A stretch of DNA of 42,043 nt from Bradyrhizobium sp. AT1 (GTDB lineage: Bacteria > Pseudomonadota > Alphaproteobacteria > Rhizobiales > Xanthobacteraceae), in NCBI RefSeq assembly GCF_001590795.1, contig NZ_JXDL01000001.1, positions 1,157,505 to 1,199,547 of the forward strand, given 5' to 3'. Positions 8,513 to 16,760 of the stretch are shown here, one piece after another. The stretch's first letter is position 1. Each line of letters begins with the position of its first letter. A model generated the notes under the pieces. The model made no database searches and had not been told where the DNA came from. It saw only the letters and a list, made by a program, of their open reading frames with translations. The position numbers were made by a program, and so were the translations under genes.

Positions 8513-9793
8513 ATGAGCGATCGCCTTCCGGGATTTTCGACCCTCGCCGTGCATGCCGGTGCACAGCCCGACCCCACCACCGGTGCGCGCGCGACCCCGA
8601 TTTATCAAACCACCTCGTTCGTCTTCAACGATGCCGACCACGCCGCCTCGCTGTTCGGCCTGCAGGCGTTCGGCAACATCTATACACGCATCGGCAATCC
8701 GACCAATGCGGTGCTGGAGGAACGCGTCGCAGCCCTCGAAGGCGGCACCGCCGCGCTTGCGGTCGCCTCGGGCCATGCCGCGCAGGTCGTGGTGCTGCAG
8801 CAGCTGCTCCAGCCCGGCGACGAGTTCATCGCCGCAAGAAAACTCTATGGCGGCTCGATCAACCAGTTCACCCATGCGTTCAAGAGCTTTGGCTGGAACG
8901 TGGTGTGGGCCGATCCCGATGACATCGCGAGCTTCGAGCGCGCGGTGACGCCGCGCACCAAGGCGATCTTCATCGAGTCGATCGCCAACCCTGCCGGCAG
9001 CATCACCGACATCGAGGCGATCTCGACGGTGGCGCGCAAGGCGGGCGTGCCGCTGATCGTCGACAACACGCTGGCCTCGCCCTATTTGATCCGCCCGATC
9101 GACCACGGCGCCGACATCGTCGTGCACTCGCTGACGAAATTCCTGGGCGGCCACGGCAATTCGCTCGGCGGCATCATCGTCGATGCCGGAACCTTCGACT
9201 GGTCCACCGGCGGCAAATATCCGATGCTGTCGGAGCCGCGCCCCGAATATCACGGCATCCGCTTGCAGGAGACCTTTGGCAATTTCGCCTTCGCGATCGC
9301 CTGCCGCGTGCTGGGCCTGCGCGATCTCGGCCCAGCGCTGTCGCCCTTCAACGCCTTCATGATCCTGACCGGCATCGAGACGCTGCCGCTGCGCATGCAG
9401 AAGCACTGCGACAATGCGAAAGCGGTCGCCGAATTCCTCGCCGGCCATCCGGCGGTGGCCTCGGTGAACTATGCGGGCCTTGCGAGCGACAAATACAACC
9501 AGCTCGCACGCAAATACGCGCCGAAGGGCGCGGGCGCCGTGTTCACTTTCAGCCTGAAGGGCGGCTATGACGCCGGCGTCAACCTGGTGTCGAAGCTGCA
9601 GCTGTTCTCGCACCTCGCCAATGTCGGCGACACCCGTTCGCTGGTGATCCACCCGGCCTCGACCACGCACAGCCAGCTCGACGACGCCGCCAAGGTGAAG
9701 TCCGGTGCCGGCCCCGACGTGGTGCGGCTCTCGATCGGCATCGAGGACAAGGAAGATCTGATCGCGGATCTAGAGCAGGCGTTGGGGGCGTAG
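8513..9793 (+). CDS. metY: O-acetylhomoserine sulfhydrylase
   Basis: A 426-residue PLP enzyme of the Cys/Met metabolism family. It condenses O-acetylhomoserine with sulfide to make homocysteine in methionine synthesis. The PLP lysine is Lys209 in VVHSLTKFLGGHGNS. The phosphate-binding segment ASGHAAQVV, the tyrosine-containing NIYTRIGNPTN and the LIVDNTLASP motif are all present. The length and the THTTHSQL-like region near the C-terminus (ASTTHSQLDD) fit the MetY branch and not the shorter MetZ or MetB. The 149 bases upstream contain no match I can recognise to the SAM-II riboswitch that often controls such genes in Alphaproteobacteria. Confidence 0.93.
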   Translation: MSDRLPGFSTLAVHAGAQPDPTTGARATPIYQTTSFVFNDADHAASLFGLQAFGNIYTRIGNPTNAVLEERVAALEGGTAALAVASGHAAQVVVLQQLLQPGDEFIAARKLYGGSINQFTHAFKSFGWNVVWADPDDIASFERAVTPRTKAIFIESIANPAGSITDIEAISTVARKAGVPLIVDNTLASPYLIRPIDHGADIVVHSLTKFLGGHGNSLGGIIVDAGTFDWSTGGKYPMLSEPRPEYHGIRLQETFGNFAFAIACRVLGLRDLGPALSPFNAFMILTGIETLPLRMQKHCDNAKAVAEFLAGHPAVASVNYAGLASDKYNQLARKYAPKGAGAVFTFSLKGGYDAGVNLVSKLQLFSHLANVGDTRSLVIHPASTTHSQLDDAAKVKSGAGPDVVRLSIGIEDKEDLIADLEQALGA

Positions 9794-9801
9794 GTTCCTC
9801 T

Positions 9802-9838
9802 CGTAGCCCGGATGGAGCGAAGCGCAATCCGGGCTACG
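9802..9838. repeat. Palindromic intergenic repeat (REP-like)
   Basis: CGTAGCCCGGAT and ATCCGGGCTACG form perfect 12-base arms, apart from one base in the spacing, around the core GGAGCGAAGCGCA. This core-and-arm pattern is a common proteobacterial intergenic repeat. It lies nine bases after the metY stop and can act as a transcript end. Confidence 0.8.
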
Positions 9839-9868
9839 GGAGTCCGTTGCTCACGCTCGCCGCGGAAT

Positions 9869-9890
9869 GACGGGCGCATTGGCGCCCGTC
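9869..9890. terminator. Hairpin downstream of metY
   Basis: GACGGGCGC and GCGCCCGTC form perfect nine-base arms around ATTG. There is no long T-run, only GGTTAA after the stem, so termination strength is uncertain. A second role as the left boundary of the secreted-protein gene is possible. Confidence 0.5.
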
Positions 9891-9959
9891 GGTTAACGAT
9901 CATTAACCATATCTGCCGCATACATCGTGGTTGGATCGCCCCTTGATTCGGAGCCGACG

Positions 9960-10301
9960 ATGCTGCGCTGGATGGTGCCTGCCCTTGCCGCGATGCTGAC
10001 GGTCTCGAGCGCGATCGCCGCTGACTTGTCCTCGACGCCGAAGCGGCGGGCCGCCGCGCAGCAAGAGCCGCCCAAGGTTTGGGTCGAAACCGATCCGGAT
10101 GCGCTGATCTCGCCGGCCTATGGCGTCGGTAGCTACATCCGCAACCTGCCGGGCACACCGCTCCTGCCGGGCTCGCACACGCTGCCGGGCTATTACGGCC
10201 GGCCCTGGAGCTACGACTATCAGGGCGCGTATTACGGCGGGAAGCAGGTCGATTATTTCTGGCGGCTTCCGTACGCCTGCGGCATCTACGGCTACTGCTG
10301 A
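9960..10301 (+). CDS. Small secreted protein, function unknown
   Basis: A 113-residue protein with a clear signal peptide: MLRWMVPALAAMLTVSSAIA, followed by ADLSS, with a likely Sec cleavage after AIAA or AIA. The mature part is rich in Gly, Tyr and Pro (PGYYGRPWSYDYQGAYYGG) and carries two Cys in the last ten residues (CGIYGYC). It resembles small exported proteins that are frequent in Bradyrhizobium, with no known role. The start at 9960 is chosen because a longer frame from 9927 would place a polar segment before the signal. Two hairpins precede it, so it has its own promoter, probably in the AT-rich stretch at 9891-9930. Confidence 0.75.
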   Translation: MLRWMVPALAAMLTVSSAIAADLSSTPKRRAAAQQEPPKVWVETDPDALISPAYGVGSYIRNLPGTPLLPGSHTLPGYYGRPWSYDYQGAYYGGKQVDYFWRLPYACGIYGYC

Positions 10302-10304
10302 CGA

Positions 10305-11387
10305 TCAGCCGGCCCGGCTGACCAGAACCGCGCGCGGCTGCGCCTGCGCAGACTGGCGCGACGCGAGCCGTTCCACCTGCATCACCGCAAGCGTCAGCAC
10401 GGCGATCGCGACCGCCTGATGCGACAGCGCGAGATCGATCGGCACCTGGTTGAGCAGCGTGAGGATGCCGAGCACCGCCTGCAAGCTGATCGCGGCGAAC
10501 AGCCAAAGCGCGCCGTTAGCAGCGGCGCCAGCGCGCGAGCGAACCGCGTCGATGGCGTGCAGCAGCGCCAGCACGAACAGCGCATAGGCGGTCATGCGGT
10601 GCTCGAACTGCACCGTCAGGACGTTGTCGAACATGTTGCGCCACCACGGCGTCTCGAACCACAGCCGCTCGGCCGAAGGAATGAACGCGCCGTCGATCTG
10701 CGGCCAGGTGTTGTAGGCGCGACCAGCGCGCAGGCCCGCGACCAGCGCGCCGAAATAGATCTGCACCAGCGTCACGACCAGCAGCAGCGCGCTCGTGAAG
10801 CGCAGCCGCGCCGGGGCTGCGATCTGCGGCCGCTCCTTGAGCCGCCGCACCGTCCAGACGATGCCGGCGAAGATCAGGAGCGCGAGCAAGAGATGCGTCG
10901 CCAGCCGATATTGCGACACCTCGACCCGTTCCGTCAGGCCCGAGGCGACCATCCACCAGCCCACTGCGCCCTGCAGGCCGCCAAGCGCGAACAGCAGCCA
11001 GAGCCTGCGCTTCAACTCACCGGAGAGACCGCCACGCCAGAGGAAGAACAGGAACGGCAGGAGATAGGCGACGCCGATGAAGCGGCCGAGCAAACGGTGG
11101 CTCCATTCCCACCAGAAGATCTCCTTGAACTCCGACAGGCTCATGCCGGCATTGAGCTCGCGATATTGCGGGATCTTCTTGTAGGCCTCGAACGCCTCGG
11201 TCCACTGCGCCTCCGACAGCGGCGGCACACTGCCCGTGACGGGCTTCCATTCGACGATGGACAGGCCGGATTCCGTCAGCCGCGTCGCGCCGCCCACCAG
11301 CACCATCAACGCAATCAGCGCGGCGACGGAGATCAGCCACCAGCGCACGGCGCGATGCGGATTGATTGGAACGGATTTCGTCGTCAT
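10305..11387 (-). CDS. ctaA: Heme A synthase (COX15/CtaA, alphaproteobacterial type)
   Basis: A 360-residue inner-membrane enzyme that oxidises the methyl group of heme O to give heme A for aa3-type cytochrome c oxidase. Eight hydrophobic segments are visible. The four conserved heme-ligand histidines are His97 (EWSHRLLGR), His165 (RLATHLLLA), His263 (FEHRMTAYA) and His323 (LSHQAVAIA). The family start [19 protein letters not shown] is present. The gene ends three bases from the secreted-protein stop, in convergent orientation, and diverges from a DUF2842 gene. No ctaB or oxidase genes are nearby in the window. Confidence 0.96.
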   Translation of the reverse strand: MTTKSVPINPHRAVRWWLISVAALIALMVLVGGATRLTESGLSIVEWKPVTGSVPPLSEAQWTEAFEAYKKIPQYRELNAGMSLSEFKEIFWWEWSHRLLGRFIGVAYLLPFLFFLWRGGLSGELKRRLWLLFALGGLQGAVGWWMVASGLTERVEVSQYRLATHLLLALLIFAGIVWTVRRLKERPQIAAPARLRFTSALLLVVTLVQIYFGALVAGLRAGRAYNTWPQIDGAFIPSAERLWFETPWWRNMFDNVLTVQFEHRMTAYALFVLALLHAIDAVRSRAGAAANGALWLFAAISLQAVLGILTLLNQVPIDLALSHQAVAIAVLTLAVMQVERLASRQSAQAQPRAVLVSRAG

Positions 11388-11485
11388 TTAAGAGGCTAAA
11401 AACCAGGGCTTGAACCGGATTGTGTGCCCCTTATAGTCCCCCGCTCCTGCAGCGCAAGTTACGCGAAAGCCGCCCACAGTCCGCC

Positions 11486-11707
11486 ATGAATATCCGCACC
11501 CGCAAGTTCCTCGGCGCCATCCTGCTCCTGGTGCTGGCCACGGTCTGGGCCCTGCTCGGCATGGCCGCGGCGCAGATGCCCTGGATTGCCGAATCCGGCT
11601 GGCGGCAGGCGATCTATTACGTCGTCGTCGGCATGGGCTGGGTGCTGCCGGCGATGCCGATCGTGAGCTGGATGCAGCGTCCCGATCGCGTCAAGTCTGG
11701 CCGCTAG
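11486..11707 (+). CDS. DUF2842 family small membrane protein
   Basis: A 73-residue protein with two hydrophobic segments: residues about 9-29 (ILLLVLATVWALLGMAAA) and 40-62 (AIYYVVVGMGWVLPAMPIV). The start MNIRTRKFLG and the ending WMQRPD are typical of DUF2842, an alphaproteobacterial family of unknown function that commonly sits next to the heme A synthase gene. It is divergent from ctaA, about 98 bases away, which suggests a respiratory context. Its last 17 bases overlap the end of the convergent NodB-fold gene. Confidence 0.85.
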   Translation: MNIRTRKFLGAILLLVLATVWALLGMAAAQMPWIAESGWRQAIYYVVVGMGWVLPAMPIVSWMQRPDRVKSGR

Positions 11708-12806
11708 CGCCGCCGGTCGGTTTCACCGGCGCAAAGGAAACGCCCGACACCAGCACGCGCAAGATGCGGAGCGAGCGCACGCGGCCGTCCCACGAGATCC
11801 GCGGCAGCGCGCGCAGATTGGTGCGCCCCTCGGCATCCACAATGCCCGGGATCGTCGACACCGCGCCGGTAAACCCCGCCTCCTCCGCCATCACGACGTG
11901 GCTGCGCCGGAACGAGGTGCGGTCGCCGAACGGGAAGGCGAAATGCGTGACATCGCGGCGGAACGCCGATTCCGCAACGGCCTTGCCCATCGTCATCTCG
12001 CGCAGCGCCGCACCATCCTTCATGTTGGCGAGCACGGGATAGTTCACGGTCGCGCTGCCGATCGTGACGAGCGGATCGGCGGCAAGCTTCGCCAGGTCCT
12101 CCCAGTCCATCGACGCCTGTCGCGAGAGTGCGGCCAGATCGATGCGGTAACGCGTGCAGAGATCGGCGATCGCCGCCGCCAGATCCGCCGGCGCCAGCGA
12201 GCGCAGCCAGCCTTCGAGATGCGAAAACAGCGCCTGCTTCTCGGCGGTATCCGTGACGACGAAGCGCTGCTCCTTGTCGCCCATCATCAGGCTGATGCGG
12301 CTCTCGCGCGCGATCACCTGCTCGAGGCCGAGCCACCAGGCCTCGCCGACGCCGTCGGGAAACGCGGTGGGCACGTAGACCGTGAACGGAACGGCGTGGC
12401 GCGCCAGCACCGGATAGGCGAACTCGATGAGATCCTTGGCAGCGCCGTCGAAGGTGAGCGCCACGAAACGCCGCTGCTCCGGCAACGTCACCGCGCGCCG
12501 GCAGACCTCGTCCATGCCGAGAAAATCGTAACTCCAGCGCTTCAGCGCACGAATGGCGCGATCGAGGAATTGCGGCGTGATCTCCTGCGCGCGCAGCGGC
12601 TGAAACCCGCCGCGCCGCCGCGGCCGCACATGTTCAAAGCGCAGGATGGCGCCGGCACCGCGACTGCCCAATGCGGCCCGGCCGGTGAACCAGGCAAGCT
12701 CGAGGCGCAACCGTTCCAGCCATCTGTCGTCGGATGCCAAGATTCCACCCCTCACGCCCCGAAGGTGCCCGTTCCCGCTCCCATTGTCCTTACCCTTTGT
12801 TGACAT
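11691..12806 (-). CDS. Polysaccharide deacetylase (NodB-fold) protein with lost metal site
   Basis: A 371-residue protein with a NodB homology domain at about 113-305. In active enzymes, motif 1 is TFDDG and motif 2 is HxxxH, and these supply the metal ligands. Here motif 1 reads LTFDGAAKD, so the second Asp is Gly121. Motif 2 reads IGSATVNYPVL, with Ala252 and Tyr256 where the two His belong. The first Asp (Asp120) and the motif-3-like FAFPFGDRTSF survive. The codons were checked on the DNA. The fold is therefore kept, but Zn-dependent deacetylation looks impossible. A start at ATG 12806 is preferred over a GTG at 12827. The gene diverges, 65 bases away, from the GNAT gene, and its role is probably in the same polysaccharide pathway as a binding or scaffold protein. 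Confidence 0.85.
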   Translation of the reverse strand: MSTKGKDNGSGNGHLRGVRGGILASDDRWLERLRLELAWFTGRAALGSRGAGAILRFEHVRPRRRGGFQPLRAQEITPQFLDRAIRALKRWSYDFLGMDEVCRRAVTLPEQRRFVALTFDGAAKDLIEFAYPVLARHAVPFTVYVPTAFPDGVGEAWWLGLEQVIARESRISLMMGDKEQRFVVTDTAEKQALFSHLEGWLRSLAPADLAAAIADLCTRYRIDLAALSRQASMDWEDLAKLAADPLVTIGSATVNYPVLANMKDGAALREMTMGKAVAESAFRRDVTHFAFPFGDRTSFRRSHVVMAEEAGFTGAVSTIPGIVDAEGRTNLRALPRISWDGRVRSLRILRVLVSGVSFAPVKPTGGASGQT

Positions 12807-12871
12807 TTCTTTGCAAAGGTCGGCCACAGGCCGATTGGCGCCACTTTCTGATTTCTCGACAGGTTTCGCGG

Positions 12872-14053
12872 ATGACCATGGCTGCGGCGATGCAAAGCCG
12901 GACGGCAGAAGCGCCAGCGCGGTCGAAAGCGAGCCGTATCGCGCATGTCGACATCGTCACCGACCTCGACGCCACTGAGGCGGTCTGGCGCGGCTTCGAG
13001 GAGCCCGGCCATCTCTTCACGCCCTATCAACGGTTCGACCTGCTGAGCCCCTGGCAACGACTGGTCGGCGAGCGCGAGGGCGCGCGCCCCTGCGTCGTGA
13101 TCGGCCGCGCTGCAGATCACCGGCCGCTGCTGCTGCTGCCGCTCTCGCTCCGCCAGAGCCACGGCGTACGCACGGCCGCTTTCATGGGCGGCAAGCATAC
13201 GACGTTCAACATGGGCCTGTGGGACGTCGCGTGCGCCACCCAGACCAACGCCGCCGATCTCGAGGCGCTGCTTGCGCCGCTCCGCGAGCACATCGACGTG
13301 CTCGCGCTGACGCAGCAGCCGCTGCGCTGGCACGACCAGCAGAACCCGTTCGCGCTGCTGCCGCGACAGAGCGCCATCAACGGCTGCCCGCAACTGGTGA
13401 TGGAGCCGGGCGGGCCGCCGGCATCGCGGATCAGCAATTCCTTTCGCCGCCGCCTCAAGAGCAAGGAAAAGAAGCTCCAGGGCCTTGCCGGCTATCGCTA
13501 TCACCTGGCCACGTCCGACGCAGACATCACCCGCCTGCTCGACTGGTTCTTCCGCGTCAAGCCGGCGCGGATGGCGGAGCAGAAGCTGCCGAACGTCTTC
13601 GCCGAGCCCGGCGTCGAGCAGTTCGTCCGCAGCGCCTGCCTGGCGTCGCGCGGCGAAGGCCGCGTCATCGACATCCATGCGCTCGAATGCGACGAGGAGG
13701 TGATCGCGATCTTCGCCGGCGTCGCCGACGGCCAGCGCTTTTCGATGATGTTCAACACCTACACGATGTCCGAGCACGCCCGCTACAGCCCCGGCCTGAT
13801 CCTGATGCGCTACATCATCGATCGCTACGGCGAGCGCGGCTACCGCTCGCTCGACCTCGGCATCGGCACGGACGATTACAAGCGGATGTTCTGCAAGGAC
13901 GACGAAGAGATCTTTGACAGCTTCGTTCCGCTGACCTCGCGCGGACGACTCGCGGCGATGGCGATGTCCTCGCTCAGCCACGGCAAGCGGCTGGTGAAGC
14001 AGAACCAGATGCTGTTCGATTTGGCGCGGCGCGTGCGGCAGGCGTTCGGGTAG
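12872..14053 (+). CDS. GNAT/FemAB-like acyltransferase (CelD/BcsL, HfsK-like)
   Basis: A 393-residue cytoplasmic protein of the GNAT superfamily found in polysaccharide loci, with the C-terminal acetyltransferase core at about 185-350. The core includes FRRRLKSKEKKL, the substrate region MMFNTYTMSEHARYSPGLILM and the closing EIFDSFVPLTSRGRL. Relatives are thought to transfer acyl groups to sugar precursors; in Caulobacter, HfsK acts on holdfast polysaccharide and is controlled by c-di-GMP. ATG 12872 is chosen with AGG about nine bases before it; the frame stays open further left but would run into the divergent NodB gene. It is followed by a palindromic repeat. Function is inferred from family and locus only. 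Confidence 0.82.
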   Translation: MTMAAAMQSRTAEAPARSKASRIAHVDIVTDLDATEAVWRGFEEPGHLFTPYQRFDLLSPWQRLVGEREGARPCVVIGRAADHRPLLLLPLSLRQSHGVRTAAFMGGKHTTFNMGLWDVACATQTNAADLEALLAPLREHIDVLALTQQPLRWHDQQNPFALLPRQSAINGCPQLVMEPGGPPASRISNSFRRRLKSKEKKLQGLAGYRYHLATSDADITRLLDWFFRVKPARMAEQKLPNVFAEPGVEQFVRSACLASRGEGRVIDIHALECDEEVIAIFAGVADGQRFSMMFNTYTMSEHARYSPGLILMRYIIDRYGERGYRSLDLGIGTDDYKRMFCKDDEEIFDSFVPLTSRGRLAAMAMSSLSHGKRLVKQNQMLFDLARRVRQAFG

Positions 14054-14071
14054 TTCCTTGCGCTTCAGCAA

Positions 14072-14230
14072 CCCCCTTCCCTTCTCCCCTTGCGGGAGAA
14101 GGTGGCGCGAAGCGCCGGATGAGGGGTATCGATCCGCGACCTTAACTGGCAATTGGACTCGGGGAGAGACACCCCTCACCCGTCTCGCCGCTTGCGCGGC
14201 GAGACTCCCTCTCCCGCAAGGGGAGAGGGC
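14072..14230. repeat. Composite palindromic intergenic repeat
   Basis: Two hairpins flank a spacer of about 100 bases. The left one is CTTCTCCCCTTGCGGGAGAAGG and the right one CCCTCTCCCGCAAGGGGAGAGGG, and each arm is also complementary to the opposite one, so the whole can fold as one long stem. The tract GGCGCGAAGCGCCGGATGAGGGG is one I recognise as a very common interspersed sequence in Rhizobiales. It fills the gap between the convergent GNAT and Wzz genes and can end both transcripts. Confidence 0.75.
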
Positions 14231-14238
14231 AAAGGAAA

Positions 14239-16557
14239 CTACGCCGCGACCACACGCGGCGCTTCCGTCGCATTCGACGGCTGCACCGGCTTGCTCAGCA
14301 TCGTCACCTCGCTGAAGCCGACGGCTCTCAGCTGCTCGCACATCAGCGTGCGTGCGTCCGGCGCCATCGACGCATCGGGCACCACGACCGCGCGAGCATG
14401 CGCCGTCAGCAGCTCGGCCGGAAGGTCGGAGGCGCTGCCGGCATCGATCAGGACGTGATCATAGGCGCGCAGCAGCGCGTCGATGGCGAGCGTCACCCGC
14501 GGCGATTGCAGCAGGCTGCGGTCGAAGCCGGGACGGCCCGCCATGACCAGATGCAGCCGCGACAGCTTGTCCCGGGTGATGACTTGCGCGAACGACGCCT
14601 CGCCCTGCATCAGCTCGGCAAGGCCGGGCGCCGAAGCATCGACCGACACCGCGGCGATCGTCGGCGAGGACGCGGCCAGATCGACCACGACGACGCGGGT
14701 CTCGCGCGCCAGATGCCGGGCGAGTGTCAGTGTCGACAGCGTGATGGCTTCGCCGGAAGCGGTGCCGAGCACCGTGACCTTCTTCGCCGCAGCGCCAGCG
14801 GCGCGCAATCTGTCGGCCAGCTGCTCGATCTCCGTGAATTCGGTGACGTCCGCATCATCAATCATCTCCGGCTGCAGCGGCGCGGGCTCCGCCAAAGCAG
14901 GATCGACACGAGGATCGATGCGGGAATCAATCCGAGGATGGACGATCGGCTCGACGACCGGCTGAACGGAAGCCTTTTGACGCACCGGCGCTTGTGCCGG
15001 GGACACCGCTGCCACCGCGCGCGGCGCGGTCTGGCGCAGCAGCTCGCCGGTGACGACGAGACCGGACGACAGCAGCAGCGTCGCGATGGTCGCGATCAGC
15101 ACGATCGGCAGCTTCTTGGGATAGGCCGGCGTGTTCGAGACGATGGCGCGCGAAATGATGCGCCCATCCGTCGGTGCGGTGTCGATGGTTTCGCGGGTGT
15201 TGGCCTCGCGGTATTTGGCGAGATAAGTCTCGAGCAGATCGCGCTGCGCCTTGGCCTCGCGCTCCAGTGCGCGGAGCTGGACGTCCTGACCGTTGGTCGA
15301 TGCCGCCTGCTTCTTGAGCTGCTCGAGGCTCGTGATCAAGCCGTCGACCCGCCCGCTGGCGATCCGCGCGTCGCTTTCCAGCGAGCGCGAGATCTTGGCC
15401 GCTTCGTCGCGAATCTGGTTGTCGAGGTCGCCGAGCTGGGCCTTCAGCTCCTTGATCCGCGGGTGATTTCCGAGCAGCGTGGATGATTGTTCGGCGAGCT
15501 GCGCGCGCAACGTCACCCGTTGCTCCGACAGCCGCCGCATCAATTCGGAGTTCACGACCTCGGATGCCTCGATCGGCTTGCCGCTCTGGAGCATCTCCTT
15601 GATCAGCCGCGCCTTGGATTCCGCATCCGCCTTCATCGAGCGCGCATTGTTGAGCTGGGTGTTGACCTCGCCCATCTGCTGGTTCGAGAGCGTGGTGTTG
15701 TTGGTGCCGACGAACAGGCTCGACTTGGAGCGAAAATCCTCGACCTTGGCCTCGGCCTCGGAAACCTTCTTGCGCAGGCTCTCGATCTCGCCCGCGAGCC
15801 ACTGGCTTGCGTTCTTGGCCTGCTCCTGGCGCACGCCCTGCTGCAGCACGAGATAGCCGTCGGCGATCGAATTGGCGACGCGGGCCGCAAGGTCGGGATC
15901 GGCGGACTGGAATTCGACCACGATGACGCGCGACTTGTCGACGGCGTAAGCCTGCAGGCGATCGTAATAGGCATCGAGCACGCGCTCTTCCGGCGTCATC
16001 GAGAACGGATCGCGGCCGATGCCGATCATCGCCGCCAGCGACTTCAACGGCGAGATGCCCTGCAGCACCGGATCGAATTCGGGGCGCTCGGCGAGCCTGT
16101 TCTTCCTGATGATCTCGCGCGCGAGATCGCGCGACAGAACCAGCTGCACCTGACTGGTGACGGCCTCGGCGTCGAGCGCCTGGCGCTCCTCGGCGCGGTC
16201 GCTGCTGGGGCGCAGGAACACGTTCTCGCGACCGTCGATGAGAATGCGCGATTCGGACTTGTAGCGGGGCGTGACGAGATTGACGATGGCGACGGATGCG
16301 GCGAGCGCCAGCACGGTCGGAACGATGATCCAGCCGCGCCTGCGCGCCAATGCCGCGCCGAGCGCGTGCAGATCGATGTCACCGGATTCGACTTGCGGCT
16401 GCTTGGCGGGAACGGCTACGGGCCTCGTCTCACCTTTGGCCTCAACCTCGGCTTCAACCTTGGCTTCAGCCTTGGGCGCGGCTTCTGCTTTGGGCTTTGC
16501 AACGGCCCGCGCAATCACCGCCTTGTCCTTGCCGGCACGCCAGAACGCTAAACGCAT
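14239..16557 (-). CDS. Wzz/GumC-type polysaccharide co-polymerase fused to a degenerate BY-kinase-like domain
   Basis: A 772-residue inner-membrane protein. The N-terminal 50 residues are Ala/Lys/Glu-rich. The first transmembrane helix lies at about 76-95 and the second at 484-504. Between them is a Wzz domain with long coiled coils (about 245-450) ending in a GNVR-like segment. The C-terminal cytoplasmic domain (about 590-755) has the layout of a BY tyrosine kinase, but Walker A reads LGTASGEAITLSTL without a GK[ST], Walker A' reads VVVVDLAAS without the second Asp, and the C-terminus has no tyrosine cluster. Only a Walker B-like HVLIDAG remains. The start ATG 16557 has GGGAG seven bases before it; a GTG at 16584 would put this site inside the gene. 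It should set chain length, as HfsA/HfsB do jointly. Confidence 0.87.
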   Translation of the reverse strand: MRLAFWRAGKDKAVIARAVAKPKAEAAPKAEAKVEAEVEAKGETRPVAVPAKQPQVESGDIDLHALGAALARRRGWIIVPTVLALAASVAIVNLVTPRYKSESRILIDGRENVFLRPSSDRAEERQALDAEAVTSQVQLVLSRDLAREIIRKNRLAERPEFDPVLQGISPLKSLAAMIGIGRDPFSMTPEERVLDAYYDRLQAYAVDKSRVIVVEFQSADPDLAARVANSIADGYLVLQQGVRQEQAKNASQWLAGEIESLRKKVSEAEAKVEDFRSKSSLFVGTNNTTLSNQQMGEVNTQLNNARSMKADAESKARLIKEMLQSGKPIEASEVVNSELMRRLSEQRVTLRAQLAEQSSTLLGNHPRIKELKAQLGDLDNQIRDEAAKISRSLESDARIASGRVDGLITSLEQLKKQAASTNGQDVQLRALEREAKAQRDLLETYLAKYREANTRETIDTAPTDGRIISRAIVSNTPAYPKKLPIVLIATIATLLLSSGLVVTGELLRQTAPRAVAAVSPAQAPVRQKASVQPVVEPIVHPRIDSRIDPRVDPALAEPAPLQPEMIDDADVTEFTEIEQLADRLRAAGAAAKKVTVLGTASGEAITLSTLTLARHLARETRVVVVDLAASSPTIAAVSVDASAPGLAELMQGEASFAQVITRDKLSRLHLVMAGRPGFDRSLLQSPRVTLAIDALLRAYDHVLIDAGSASDLPAELLTAHARAVVVPDASMAPDARTLMCEQLRAVGFSEVTMLSKPVQPSNATEAPRVVAA

Positions 16558-16760
16558 CGTACACTCCCGCAGGGGCAACGCCACAAGCTACCTCAACCGT
16601 GGCGATTACACTCCATTAAGGTTGCCGCTGGGTTAATCGCGGCATGCGGCGATCGTCTCGTGCGCGCTCGTCACCGTTTGTTAACCACGAGGCCCCTTAA
16701 TCCGTCTCGATATTTTCGTGGAATTGTTCGGCATCCGCCGTCGAGCGCTGGTTTTCATTC

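Noticed and set aside
12752..14341. Very long open frame (529 codons) opposite the GNAT gene
   Set aside because: It is a shadow of the GNAT coding sequence at high GC; its translation is low in complexity, rich in Arg, Ala and Gly, and matches no family.
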